A program made the position numbers and the translations under genes. From contig NW_023503376.1 in the NCBI RefSeq assembly GCF_014529535.1, forward strand, positions 1,798,001 to 1,862,000: a DNA stretch of 64,000 bases, given 5' to 3'. The notes beneath the pieces are model-generated. The model did not search any database and was not told the DNA's origin. It worked only from the letters and a program-made list of their open reading frames with translations. This DNA comes from Bradysia coprophila (lineage: Eukaryota; Arthropoda; Insecta; Diptera; Sciaridae). Below are positions 48,985-61,522 of the stretch, piece by piece; the first letter of the stretch is position 1; each line of letters opens with the position of its first letter.

Positions 48985-49542
48985 GTTTACTCATTAACAC
49001 TTTCTAATACAAAGTGCGAAACACAATAAAATGATGGGGTGTCAAAATAACACTGCACAAATGAGTCGGCAAATGAACAATACTGAACAGCTGCAGCCTG
49101 CAATCAGGTTGAGAAAAACAAATTCCAAGAGAGGCGCGATGACCGCGACAATAGAAGAAAAGCAATTCCAAGAGAGAACGAATACTGTGTACGTGGCGGC
49201 AGTGGCTTTGCACAGATGTTTAGTACGTGTTTACAAACGAAATCCAGTTATTGTTTGAATTAAAAGTGAGTTGTTTGCATATTTTGTCGTTGGTTAAATG
49301 TTAAATGTACTGACAGAATGTTGTTGCTTCATATTTTTCAATTTTGTAAATGAGAAAAATTAGAGTTTTCACTCGTTTACATTCTTGTTTCTTTCTACTG
49401 TCAAACTGAGTTCTTTCCGCGTTTTGTGCGTTTTGTGACTGGTAAAAAAAAACTGAAAATCATTCCCAGCTGAATAATCTGTAAGTAAATTTTGAAAAAA
49501 GGGGACGAAACGAACTGAGAGAAGTGAGGCTGATTTGAATTT
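48985..49542. other. dronc upstream region
   Basis: Presumed dronc leader and promoter. A + strand frame at 49031-49258 lies 46 bp from the dronc ATG but has no recognisable domain; it contains attccaagagag twice. No further feature. Confidence 0.4.
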
Positions 49543-51150
49543 AATCATGTCCGGAGCGATAGCGGAGGACTTGACGCAGTCTAACTTCCAAAAAAAGAAC
49601 GAAGAAATTTTTTTGAGACGCGGCAACTATATATAGGCGAGAATTTAAGTTTCTTTCTTTTGGCCTGTATCACCACAAATCCTATTCTTTCTTATTCGTG
49701 CTTCAAATACGAGCAAAACAAGCTATCACTCGACTATGTAGCTTTAAAATTACCGGAGATACATCGTTTTGAAATTGGCACTTTTCATTGAAAATGCACC
49801 AAATTGACTTTTCCCAAATAATCAAAATCTTTCAACTTACTCTGTATGTTTCTATCTATCTATCTGTCTATCTATCGACGGTCGATCTCGGAAACTAGTC
49901 AGCCGATCTCCATGAAATTTTGCAGGAACCTCAGGGTGGGCATAAAAATGAAATTGTGATACGCCATTACCCCAGGAAAAACCAGAATTTTTTTTTATTG
50001 GCCTCGAAGTGGTTTCTGAGTGTGGTTTTCGAGGGTCGGGAACGCGTTTTCGGCTGTAGCTTAGCTGTATTGAAACCTACAGAGGCGTGCGACCCATCAA
50101 ATGAAAGGTATTCGTAACACGATTCGAACAAAAAAATAAATAAAAAAATCGGGTCAGATTCGTTTGAGTTAGAGTGATTAGAGTGACCAAATTTTGAGCT
50201 ACTCGAGCGTAGGATGAAAGGACTAATATTTTTTTGGGTTATGAGAGATAGAGAATTACTTTCTTCGGCAAAGTCTCAGAGTTTTACGAGTAGAATAGAG
50301 GGGCATATGTGAAAAATGTCGAAAGTTGGAAATGGGTGGGTCAATTATGTTTTTAGTTATTTTGTGAATGGTGGCAGATAGAGAGTTAGTTACTTCCTTC
50401 GGCAAAGTCTCAGAGTTTTACGAGTAGAAAAGAAGGGCATTTGTGAAAAATGTCGAAAGTTGGAAATGGGTGGGTCAATTGGGGTTTTAGAGATATTTCT
50501 TGAATGGTGGCAGATAGAGAATTACTTTCTTCGTCAAATTTTCGAATTTCGTCAAATTTTCGAATTTCGTCAAATTTTCAAATTTCGTCAAATTTCGAAT
50601 TTCGTCAAATTTTCGATTTTCGTCAAATTTCGTCAAATTTTCGAATTTCGTCAAATTTTCGAATTTCGTCAAATTTTCGAGTTTCGTCAAATTTTCAAAT
50701 TTCGCCAAATTTCCGAATTTCTGTTATAAACTGTTATAAAAAGCAGTGTTCTAAAACTTCTAAAACGACTGATATCCCAACAAAAATCTCTTCGAGAAAA
50801 GTGTGACGCAGTCTTTGAAGTACAATTTCTAAAATGAATGATATCGCTAGAGTTGACGCACCCAATTTTAGTTCAAACAAGCTGGCTTAGTTTTTCTCAT
50901 CATCTGCCAAATAATTTTTACCAAAAAAAAAAATTTGACTGGAAACAACCAAAATTTTACCAAAAAAATCTGCGTCGCAAAGTGGCAAATGTTCAGGAAC
51001 AGACCAGCAAGAAAATTTATCTGCCACATGCGACGCAGTTTTTTTTTTTTGTAAAATTTTGGTTGTTTCCAGTCAAATTTTTTTTGGTAAAAATTATTTG
51101 GCAGATGATGAGAAAAACTAACACTTTTCTCGAAGAGATTTTTGTTGGGA
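49543..51150 (+). mobile_element. non-autonomous repeat family S, copy 2
   Basis: Same order as the copy at 13113-14727: tcatgtccggagcgatagcg start, TCTA/TCTG microsatellite (49850-49875), block ggaacctcagggtgggcat, about 18-bp array (50530-50715), and terminal inverted repeat (about 50778-51150) ending agatttttgttggga. It differs by a duplicated block around 50240-50460 and by a large deletion in the last arm of the hairpin (jump near 51120). Confidence 0.78.
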
Positions 51151-54100
51151 TTGTTTTCAATTTACTTTGCCGTAATCGCACCATGTTTTCTTGTTTGTTT
51201 CACTTCCTTATTAACAAAAAAAATCCAATCTAAAACATAGAACCACATAGCTCCAGTATGTTGATTAACAATTCAAAGGAGCGAAAGGAGCTATGTTTTC
51301 TTGTTGACATAGGATATAGCGGCGGATTTTTGTTTACAAACCGAAATGACTCTGTGATATTTTCATGCACGTACAATTAGCCAGTTAAGTTTTTAGTTAA
51401 TAAGTTGATGCCTGATGAAGCCGATGAAGCTCTAAACAAACTGAGCGAAATATTGCACCAAAATTAAAACTTTTTTCAATCCGTTGCTATATCCCATGTC
51501 AACAAAAAAACATTTGTAATCAATTAGGGAGAGACTAATCGATTTTTGTCAAATATCAGCAGAAATTCGAAAATTTCACACCCAAATCACATCCACCTTG
51601 AACTTGGTCGAATATGGTTTAACGACGAAAATCGTCGTTAAGATCGTTAATCGTAACATGAGTATTGTCTTTGAAACGTCAAATCACCAAAACAAAAATT
51701 TAGTGTTGGTTGTAAAAAATGTAATAATTTCGGTGATTTCGATGTGATTTAATTCAGATTTTGTGCGTAAAATATTTGTCAAATGATGAAACATTTATTA
51801 TGACCAACCATGTAAACAAACAACAATATTGTCGCTTGGTGTGGGGTGAGTTTCAAAACAGATGACCCAGTAGAAATAAAATGTCGGCGGTAATCTGAAA
51901 AATTACGTTTTACCGGAAACGCTTTTCTGTGTACGTTTCCGGTGAAATAAATTAGTGCGAATGGAATCACTTTTGAGGAACTTTACAACGAAAGTAAATG
52001 GATACTTATCTACTTTCATTGGAACTTTACTATAACACCATTAGATAGGGGTAGGTCGCATCCCTCATACCTGGAAAATGAGAGAACGACAGTCATTATT
52101 AAATTTTGATTTTATTTCTGATTAGCGTAATCTAGATACTATGATATCTTCCCGCACTTCATACAAAATTTTATGCCACGGAGGCATCTAATGTTTGTAA
52201 ATTTTTCATATTGTGGCGCTGAGTGGTATAAAACATATTTCCCACACTTTTAGCATGTAAGGTAAGGTATAAAATCAACGAACTTCAAGCATGAGTGGTA
52301 CCAACGCACTTCAAGCATGAGTGGTACCAACGCACTTCAAGCAAAAAAGTGATCAATGTCGACAGCTGCCAAATATTGTACTATTTTTAATGAAATAGTT
52401 TTTTTATGGTGTTTCACAGACTCAAGTTTTAGCACCTTATTTAGAGTACCACTCATGCTTGAAGTGCGTTAGTGGTACTCTAAGTAGTGTACTGAAACTT
52501 GACATTGTCGCACAACTGAAAAACACTGTAAAAAAACCATGTTACACAAAATATTACTCTATTTGGCAGCAGCTGTGGACTATAGTCGAAAACATGAAGA
52601 AAGAAAATTTAATTTGCTGACTAGTCGTCAAGAAAACGCCATTTTCTCATGGCCCATTGAGGAATGAAAATAAGGCAAAACAGAACAAGCGCATGAAAAG
52701 TTATTTGTGTATCTGTTGTAGACGGCTGACTACTTTCGACGCCCTTAGTATGTAAAATCCATTTTACATAACTCTGGATAAAAACAAAGTCTTGTTTTCG
52801 TGTTTATTAACCTCGGCCTCGCCTCAGATCAACAAAATTCACACGAAAACTCTAGTTTTCATCTTTTTGTCCCTAGTCATGTACTCAAATTTCGAACAGT
52901 TTCTTTTTGTGGAGAGGTAGTACTCAAGGTTCTGAAAGAAACTTCGGTAGTACTCACCCTGCCATGTCATTAGAAATGAATTATATTTACAAATGAAACG
53001 TATATGAACTAACGAACGCCACTGCTGTTGAACTTTTGAAAATACATTGACTTTTCATTTCCACACACGATATTAAGTGCCTATATGCACCACGAACATT
53101 CGACAATCAGTCTCAGTTTCATTCGATATATTTAACCGATGCGGATATTTGATTTATAAAAATTTTGTTTTCGGGCGATTGTCTCTAGTACAAATCGACA
53201 TTGAATTGGATATACGAAATTTTATAGTGTGTACTACGTTAAATTTTGTAGTGCCTGTGCGTTAGAGGTAACAATTTGTGTAAATTTTATAAATTCGTTG
53301 CGGAGCATTTCATTTGACAAATTGAAAAGAAAAAGAAAATTTTTTATTTTGCGCTTGTCTATCGTCATCGCGCAAATTAATGAAAGAAAAGTGTAGACTG
53401 GCAATGACTGAGTAGAAAAGTGAATGAGTGAAAAAAAAAAACAAGTTCGGGCTATTCAATGAACTGATGGTTTTATGGTAGGTTAAAATGTCAGACGAAA
53501 CTTTATTTACATTTCTGCCATAGTAAACGCAACTGAACATTTTCATATAGCGGTGTTATCAATTAAACGTTTTCAATTTTTGTGGTGTGTCTATCCATGT
53601 CAACAATATTTATATTTCCATTGAGATGCGTTGAACTTATTAGCTTTTGAATAAGCGCTGAATAATGAAGGTCCAATCACTTATTCGTGCAAATTTCTCA
53701 CATGTGTAGACTCGGTTGTACCGGGGCACTCAAACAGAAAATCGTAAATTTTTCAATTCAATTCAGAGACGAACAATTGAATGCATTATATTCAGTTATA
53801 GAGCTTTAGTGGCTTTACCGTCCGTTATGTTTAGATTACTATATGCAATGTTCAAATTGTATACATGAGCTCGAATCGATGTTAAAATCGTTGAGAGCGC
53901 TGCACTTTTGCGTGAGCTCTTTTCAAATGTAATGTTTAGTTGTCTCGAAGGAAATTCTACATAAATGCATAACACACCTGAATAAATAAGGTCTAGGTCG
54001 ACATTCTGAACTATTTATCGAAACATCTTCATTTTATGTTGTACATAAATACACGTATATCGTGTGGACCGATAGTGAAACAACGCATGCAAAAAAAATG

Positions 54101-54429
54101 TATTCTGCCAATAAATTGTTAATTGAATTTTATTTTTATTTATTTATGTGAGAACTGACGGCACAGATGGTTTCTTTTTTATGAAATATTTAAATTGGTT
54201 TCGATTTAAACAGTTCAGTGTGTTTTAAAAAAAAAGATAAATATAGCGATTGGGTTATATGCATGCTATACACATGGTTTTACAGCGTGTGTCTTTCGTC
54301 GATTATTTACATTTTCTTTCTTAGTAAATATTCAACCATCAATGTTTGTTGCTTTATAACGTCTGATCGATATTTTCAAAACGTATATACAAGTAACACG
54401 CGTTAGATTTAGGGAAGAAAATGAAACAA
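51151..54429. other. intergenic, no gene recognised
   Basis: AT-rich with scattered small repeats: the MITE at 52273-52480 and a fragment at 52728-52865 related to the inverted repeat at 5481-5830. No open frame has a recognisable domain. Confidence 0.45.
52273..52480. repeat. MITE with tandemly repeated left end
   Basis: The left end gtaccaacgcacttcaagca occurs in about three copies of a 28-bp unit (52275-52345). It faces tgcttgaagtgcgtt at about 52457. The interior matches the outer parts of the MITE at 41739-43508. Confidence 0.7.
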
Positions 54430-55140
54430 GATCGACATTTTTCGGTTAGAGCGCAGCGAGGTTGTCAATCGCTCAAGTTGAACGAAACTTGTTATCATAT
54501 AAATTACGCGGACCTTCCTATGTGACAGTCCCCAATTCCAACACTTCGGACCATGTCTCAACATAGTTGCACAAAAATCGGGAGAATTTACCTGTTCAAA
54601 CCGCAGCGTTCGGTTTATGCTCCATGTGTCCCTGTGTTCCTTGAACTAGTTTTCGTTCGGCTTCGAAAGAAAGCATTTAGTGTGTATTCATCCACCGTAC
54701 TCTGTCCAGTGCTCTATGTGCTTATGTTTCACCCAACCCTTAAACGCTCTGGCGCAAAGTATAGGAATTTGTAGATCAATTCCACACACAGGCATTGAAG
54801 AGTCACCACTTACCATTTCGTCGCCTCTTTCGTTTCCTTCAACTCCGGAGTGTGTCGCTACCCATATAAGTGTGATCTGATTTTCTTCGACTCGCTTCAG
54901 GTATAATTTTTACACTCGTTCACTAGCTTAGGCATCCTTCGGTAGAACTTCGATCAAGACACGATCAACCTTTCCTAGATTATGTCAGACACCTTCTTCA
55001 GTCTCTGGAGAATATACCCCAGCTCCTGAAACTTCGTTAATCTTCGATCCATCCGTAACTCTTACCACCTTTTTCCACGGAAGGCTAGTTGGATAGTTGG
55101 ATATCCAGTTCGGTCTTCCCGGGAAGATCGCTTCAAAATT
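54430..55140 (-). pseudogene. decayed LINE RNase H fragment
   Basis: On the minus strand, VTDGSKINEVSGAGVYSPET (about 55060-55000) is the start of an RNase H domain. About 150 bp further, in another frame, ITLIWVATHSGVEGNERGDE (about 54885-54825) is its final motif, with the usual Pro-Ser/Gly-His position altered to ATH. Several stops and frameshifts lie between. The flanking sequence (about 55140-55080) continues the reading frame before the domain. It is a retrotransposon relic different from the one at 31500. Confidence 0.65.
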
Positions 55141-55613
55141 TTCAATATATAAAAGCTTGGTGTATCAACTCCCTATAAACATATTTAGAACGATAAAGTA
55201 ATAGTCGAGGTAATAGTCCAGCTTGAACATTGTTTGTTTGGGCAGTACGATTGATAAATATCAAAATTAATATTCCTATTCGCAGCCCAGGAATCGGACC
55301 ACCTGAACTGAAATTTAAAAATGTCGATTAAAAGATTAATTATATACTGGAAGTCAGGGTCGAACGGTCAAAAAAGGGTCCGTAAAGTCCGTAACCAAAA
55401 TAAAATAAAATGGAAAGCTAATGCATGTTTGTGAACACGATAGAGTGGGTAATTCAAACCAATTTCTACAAATTTGGTTTTAAAAGAAACGCTTTTCCAT
55501 TCTACAGGTCAACTCTGAAAAATGAGATTGATCGTTCGAGGAAACTAGACTAAACTTCTACTGTTTCAATTTTGGGTTAAATCAAGTAAACAATTTTGCC
55601 TCCAAGCTGAATC
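55141..55613. other. intergenic spacer
   Basis: No gene or repeat recognised; it ends at the 8-bp target duplication ATTGGTCC (55614-55621). Confidence 0.45.
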
Positions 55614-55621
55614 ATTGGTCC

Positions 55622-57209
55622 GATGAGGCGACATAACGACACGGTCAATATCGTCAGGAACGATATTATCGTTTTTTAGACGATAGTATCGTCTAAAAAA
55701 CGATAGTATCGTTTTTTGGACGATATTATCGTTTTTTAGACGATAGTATCGTCCAAAAAACGATAGTATCGTTTTTTAGACGATACTATCGTCTAAAAAA
55801 CGATATTATCGTCCAAAAAAAATTTAATCCAGGACGATAATATCGTCTAAAATTATAAATTTTTAAATATTTTCAGGACGATATTATTGTTTTCTTGACG
55901 ATATTATCGTTTAAAAAAACGATAATATCGTTTTTAAACGATAATATCGTTTTTTTTGGACGATACTATCGTTTTTTGACGATAATATCGTCCTGGATGA
56001 AAATATCCGCTGGACGATATTATCGTTATTTTCTTTTTCTGAACAAATTTATCGTTATTTTGGACGATATTATCGTCCTGGGCGATAATTTTTGAGACGA
56101 TAATATCGTTCTGGACGATAGTATCATCCAGAACGATAATATCGTTTTTAATTAATTTATTTTTTTAAATTTGAGACGATAATATCGTCCAGGACGATAA
56201 TATCGTTTTTAATTTATTTAAAATAAAAATTCTAGACGATAATATCGTCCTGGGCGATATTATCGTTCTGGATGGTTGTTGAAGACGGCAAATATATATT
56301 AAAAATTGGTTCACTTGGTTCCGTAAATTTAAGTTTTATATAGAAAAATTCACAGACTAATTATGAGACGATGCGAGAAAAAAAAAATTAACTCCTAAGT
56401 TCCGACACCGTTCCGGCGCCCGGCTCGCATTGCGGCCCTCCGCTTCGCTCCGGGGCAATGGGCCGGATCGCTCGGCGTGTTAAAACGCTTTTTATGTACA
56501 ATCAAAGTTGGTATTCATTTCGTAAAAAGATGAATTATTTAGGGACGAACTAAACGCCTTTTTTAAACACTGATGTGTAGGTGATTTCCTCTGACAATTG
56601 TTTTTCGATATTTTGGAAGAGAATTCGGTTCTTGCTGCACCTCTGAGTAAAATTGAGTCCTGGACAATATTACCACCCAAAACTAAACGATAATATCGTC
56701 CTGGGCGATATTATCGTTTTTTTAAACGATAGTATCGTCCTGGACGATATTATCGGTTAAAAAAACGATAATATCGCCCAGGACGATATTATCGTTTTGG
56801 ACGATATTATCGTACAGAAAACGAAAATATCCATTAGATTTTCTAGAACGGTAATATCGTCCAGAAAACGATAATATCGTTTTTTGAACGATAATATCGA
56901 CAAGAAAACGATACTATCGTCCAGACAATATTTTAGAATTTTTCAATTTAGACGATATTATCGTCCTGGATGAAAATTTTTTTGGCGATAATATCGTTTT
57001 TTTGGACGATGGTATCGTCTAAAAAACGATAACATCGATTTTGAAACGATTTTTTAGACGATAGTATCGTTTTTTAGACGATAGTATCGTTTTTTAGACG
57101 ATAGTATCGTTTTTTAGACGATAGTATCGTTTTTTAGACGATAGTATCGTCCAAAAAAACGATAATATCGTTCCTGACGATATTGACGGTGTGAAAATGT
57201 CCCGCCACC
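55622..57209 (+). mobile_element. foldback element with ACGATAnTATCGT arms (element E2), 8-bp TSD
   Basis: Complete 1588-bp copy. Ends are gatgaggcgacataacgaca and, at the other side, ...gtgaaaatgtcccgccacc. It is flanked by perfect duplications ATTGGTCC at 55614-55621 and 57210-57217. The arms (about 55650-56280 and 56690-57185) consist of acgataatatcgt and acgatagtatcgt words. The 400-bp interior holds the GC-rich core and is the inverse of the interior of E1. The two ends differ slightly (GAGGCGACAT against GGCGGGACAT). There is no transposase. An 8-bp duplication is compatible with hAT or P-type superfamilies; Galileo (P superfamily) is a known example with long repetitive inverted ends. 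Confidence 0.9.
56353..56500 (+). repeat. GC-rich shared foldback core, copy D
   Basis: Nearly identical to copy A from cacagactaat to ctttttatgtac, with tatgagacg for tattagacg and one base missing in ctcctaagttccgac. The sequence after it (tggtattcatttcgtaaaaa) is shared with copy B. Confidence 0.87.
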
Positions 57210-57779
57210 ATTGGTCCTAATGTCTCTATTTGAAACAAAAATACGTTCAAAAAGGGGTCACTTCCACTCTCCCGCTCTATACCCATTTATACATCACAGT
57301 TTTCATTCTATAATAATTTCCTGCAATTTTCTTTGGAAAAACTACGTAATCTCAATGCCGAAATAATTACCCTATAGCTTTTGCGATAAGAAAAAAGTGG
57401 ATTTTGAATGGCTACTCAATAAAATATTTCTACAATTGATTGCAAATTACCTCTGCTCAACAAATAATACAAACAATATAAAGACAACATATGAGTATAA
57501 TGATGCCAGCATGATATCTCCAACCAATTATTTGCATATTTATTGATTAAATGTGTCAGTAAAAACTGTAATTTTATTTTTATGGGGTCAATTGGTAATG
57601 TGTTGGCAACACATTGTTGCTAATGTATAATAACCATGCTAGACTTCTAATAATAGAGCAGAAGTCTTAAGTAATGACGGAGATGTTTTTGGCAACTAAA
57701 CCGCGAAATTTAACAAAGAAGTTCTCTAGTAAATTGAGAGAGGAGAGGCGATATTCCTTCACAGTCAATTTCGTTCAAA

Positions 57780-57928
57780 AACGGTATTATCATTCGCAAA
57801 TGTTTCACTAATATCGTCTAAAATGTAGAATTTTAAAGTATTGTTTGGACGATTATTTAAATTTTATCGTTTTTTGAACGATAGTATCCTTTCTGACGAT
57901 ATTGACCGTGTCGAAATATCCCGCCACC
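57780..57928. repeat. degenerate end fragment of the ACGATA foldback family
   Basis: Contains weak acgatagtatc words and the terminal sequence cgatattgaccgtgtcgaaa followed by tatcccgccacc, matching the right end of E2. No opposite end is present nearby, so it is a solo terminus or an old deletion derivative. Confidence 0.7.
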
Positions 57929-60187
57929 CGATCAGAATTAAGCAACAATCTGTGCACGCTGCATGTTGCTGTTCCGGCGTAACGACTTGCAAAAACATTT
58001 CTTTATTGCTCTTCCATTTTAATTGAACGGAACATTATTCTTCCGAGAAATTCGCAATTATTGCCTCGACGATTTTATCGAAAAGTATTAACTCATGTTG
58101 GTAATGAGCGAAACAATGTACAATTACATGATATATATCGGTTCGATTTAGTGTAATTGAGTTTATCCAATTTGTCCAGATAAATTTCATTGATACGCCC
58201 ACATTATCAATACTTCTAATTGCTATTTTGTTTTGTATTTTGTATAGTAGTGGCTCATGCAGTAATTTGTAAGATGACAGGCATTCCGCGTAGAGCTATT
58301 TTGACGAGCGGACTGTATATATTCATTTCGTGTGTTGTTTGATTTACAATTTATCACAACAACCATGCACACAATGAATTTAAATTTTGTGTGTCCGGTA
58401 TAATAGATTCCGACTTTTATCATGAAAGTATTTTTGTTTAAAAAAAAATGCGGTTGAGTCACTACGGCCAGAGCCGTAGCTATCTGAGATCATCTGATAT
58501 TTTCGGTGTCACCATCCTTTTAATCCTTATAAAAAAAGAAGTTTAACCGATTTGTTACAATCAAATTTTCAAGAAAAAAAAAAAACGAAAAATAAGGTAA
58601 AAGCAAAATAAAATGATCGAGTTTTATCCTGGAATTACTAAGGGAATTAACTGATTCAAAAAACGCTTTACCATGACTTTGCGAAGTGTCAAGTTAGAGT
58701 CAAGCTAAACCAAAGACTTTGACTTTACGAGCAATAGTGACTATTCCTGTGGGCTCTGAACTATGACTTTCCGGAGCAGTTTGACCCTCGGAGAGAAGTG
58801 AGAAATAAAATATTTACAATAAACTCATAACATTTTCAGTAGTTGTCTCCTCCCTTTTCGAAGGGCCTTGGATTTGTGGATGATCCCTTGACATATTTTT
58901 TGCAATTTAATTCTTAAAAAAACATCTGTAAACGTGAAAAAACTACAAAAACTCCATGAATTTATTGCTCAATTATAACTTGGAAATATTGTCGTATATA
59001 TCACCTGCACATTTCTATGTTAATTGCGAATTCAATTAGACATTGTTAGTTAATCTTGATGCGTTTTTTTTTCCGCGAGCAAGAGAACAATAAAAAAATC
59101 CTTCCTGTTTGCCTGAGACGTTCATACTTTTAGAAGCAAATTTTATTGAACTATCAGGTTTCCTTTTGCTAATTCTTACGCGTTTCAATTTAGTTTTGTG
59201 CTAACTGTCGAACTGAGTGGTTATATTGTTGTATCAACGGAATCAATTATTACGAGGTATATATAAATATGATTGTTTGTCTATATACTTGCCGCAATAT
59301 ACTGAATTCAAATTTCTAACTACAGGAAGTAAAAAATTCATAAAGTATTTAGTAATTTGTGATGTAATTCGTTTCTATTCTCTCTTTCGTTGACTAATTG
59401 GAAATAGAAACATTTTAAAAGTTTGATTACATTTAAGACTATCTTTAACGGTTTTAAAAGCTCCAAATGACGCGTTAAAAGTAGGCCTGAAGTTATTATG
59501 TAATGGTAGAGGCAACATCATCTCAGATAAACTGAACATTTTATTGAAAGATTATGGTTGTTTCCCATCAAAATAAATAAATTTAATAGGAGAAAAGTGG
59601 AAAAAATTCAGATTGTAAAGTAAATTGTTAAACAAAATGATTCAACTCTCAAATGTATTCAATCAGTGACAGATTAAGTTGTGAAAACTATCCGTCTAAA
59701 CTAAATCTCTTTGCTGAAAAGTTAACGAAAAGCTACAGCTGTTTCAATTACTGAATTAATTAATAAATCTCAATCTATCTATCTAGCAGAAAAGTACAGA
59801 ATAGCCAAGTTATTTGTTTACCGAGAGGAGCGAAAATGATGAAATTCCGCTACAACATTTTTGAAAACACAAACAAATTGACAGTTCAAGTAAGAAAAGT
59901 TATATTATCGTATTCGCGCCATGTTCTGACGTCATCGTGATATTCATACTTTGAATTTTCATGAGAAATTCATATTCACCCATTTTGTTGTCTACTAATA
60001 AGATCTAGTAATAAGTCAAAGCAAACGTCATATTGCGAGTTGTAGCCCCAACGAAGTGATCTTATACGAGTAATTACCCAAAGTGCCCGCTTGGGAAACA
60101 AGGCGCTGTATCGTTGAGTATAAGTGATTTGTTAAAGCTGACGCAATGATTTCCTGTGGAAGTTTTCGTTCTACAAAAGATTTTATT
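57929..60187. other. intergenic, no gene recognised
   Basis: AT-rich unique-looking sequence with only short frames. The 80-codon minus frame at 60028-60270 runs into the following transposon and is not supported. Confidence 0.45.
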
Positions 60188-61522
60188 AGCCCCGTACGAA
60201 GTACAAAGGGGCTTATAGGATTACGATGCCGTGTGTAATTGATGGAATTCGAAGCAGACGGTAAGGGCAAAGTGTTTGCCTATGTTCATAGATGACGAAT
60301 CCGCAATAAAAATTTTGTCTGTCCGTCTGTCCGTCACGTCGATATCTTAAGTAAATCAAATCCGATTTAAAAAAAAATTTCCCTGAAAGATAGTCGAAAT
60401 AGTGAGGCTAAGTTCAAAGATGGGCATATTCGGGTCGGCCCTTCGTGAGTTAGGGCCACTTAAGTGATTTAAGGTCTTTTGGTGATATTTATGGCAAAAC
60501 AAACGATGGAAATGTAAATGACATGGCAAATGATAGGTATTGTCAATACCAATCCAGGATTTTTTAAAATCGGGTGAGTGGACCGTGAGTTAGGGCCTTA
60601 GAAGTGAAATGCTACTAGGGCCCTATGTGTATTTTACATATAACTCGAGTAAATTTCATCCGTCTTTCGTAATTTTTGTTTCATTTGGAAGGTAATCGAA
60701 GGCCGAATAGAATGTAGTTGAAAAAAAAATTAAATTTGGGTCCTCGGCCTAAGGCCGCTACTAGGGCCCTATGTGTATTTCACATATAACTCGAGTAAAT
60801 TTCATCCGTCTTTCGTAATTTTTGTTTCATTTGGAAGGTAATCGAAGGCCGAATAGAATGTTGTTGAAAAAAAAATTAAATTTGGGTCCTTGGACTAAGG
60901 CCGGTACTAGGGCCCTATGTGTATTTTACATACAACTCGCGTAAATTTCATCCGTTTGTCGTAATTTTTGTTTAATTTAGAAGGTGATCAAAGGCCGAAT
61001 AGAATGTTGTTGAAAAAAAATTAAATTTGGGTCCTCGGCCTAAGGCCGCTACTAGGGCCCTATGTGTATTTTACATAGAACTCGAGTAAATTTCATTCGT
61101 TTTTCGTAATTTTTGTTTGATTTGGAAGGTAATCGAAGGCCGAATAGAATGTTGTTGAAAAAAAAATAAATTTGGGTCCTTGGACTAAGGCCACTACTCG
61201 GGCCCTATGTGTATTTCACATATAACTCGAGTAAATTTCATTCGTTTTTCGTAATTTTTGTTTGATTTGGAAGGTAATCGAAGGCCGAATAGAATGTTGT
61301 TGAAAAAAAATTAAATTTGGGTCCTCGGCCTAAGGCCTAAGGCTATGCGCAATTTCTAAAGTGTACACATTCCATAATAATTTTACTTTAACTACATTAA
61401 CCGGCGCAATAGGCTTACGGTCAAAGTAGGGTGACAGACGCATTAGGGTCACGTACGCAATAGATATACGGGTTTGTACGGGGCTCAGTCGCAGCAAACG
61501 CTCCGACTGTTCTGATGGCTCG
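60188..61522 (+). mobile_element. DINE-1/Helentron-like non-autonomous element, copy 3
   Basis: Starts agccccgtacgaagtacaaa and carries a GTCY microsatellite (about 60316). Five regular tandem units have the word ctaggg (ctcggg in the last) at 60615, 60761, 60907, 61052 and 61197, so the period is 145-146 bp. The stem-loop region is partly lost (only ctatgcgcaatttc, about 61343), and it ends ctcagtcgcagcaaacgctc...gatggctcg. The high similarity among units makes this the youngest-looking of the three copies. Confidence 0.8.

Noticed and set aside
49031..49258. 75-codon frame divergent from dronc
   Set aside because: No domain, contains a short internal duplication and most likely overlaps the dronc promoter/leader.
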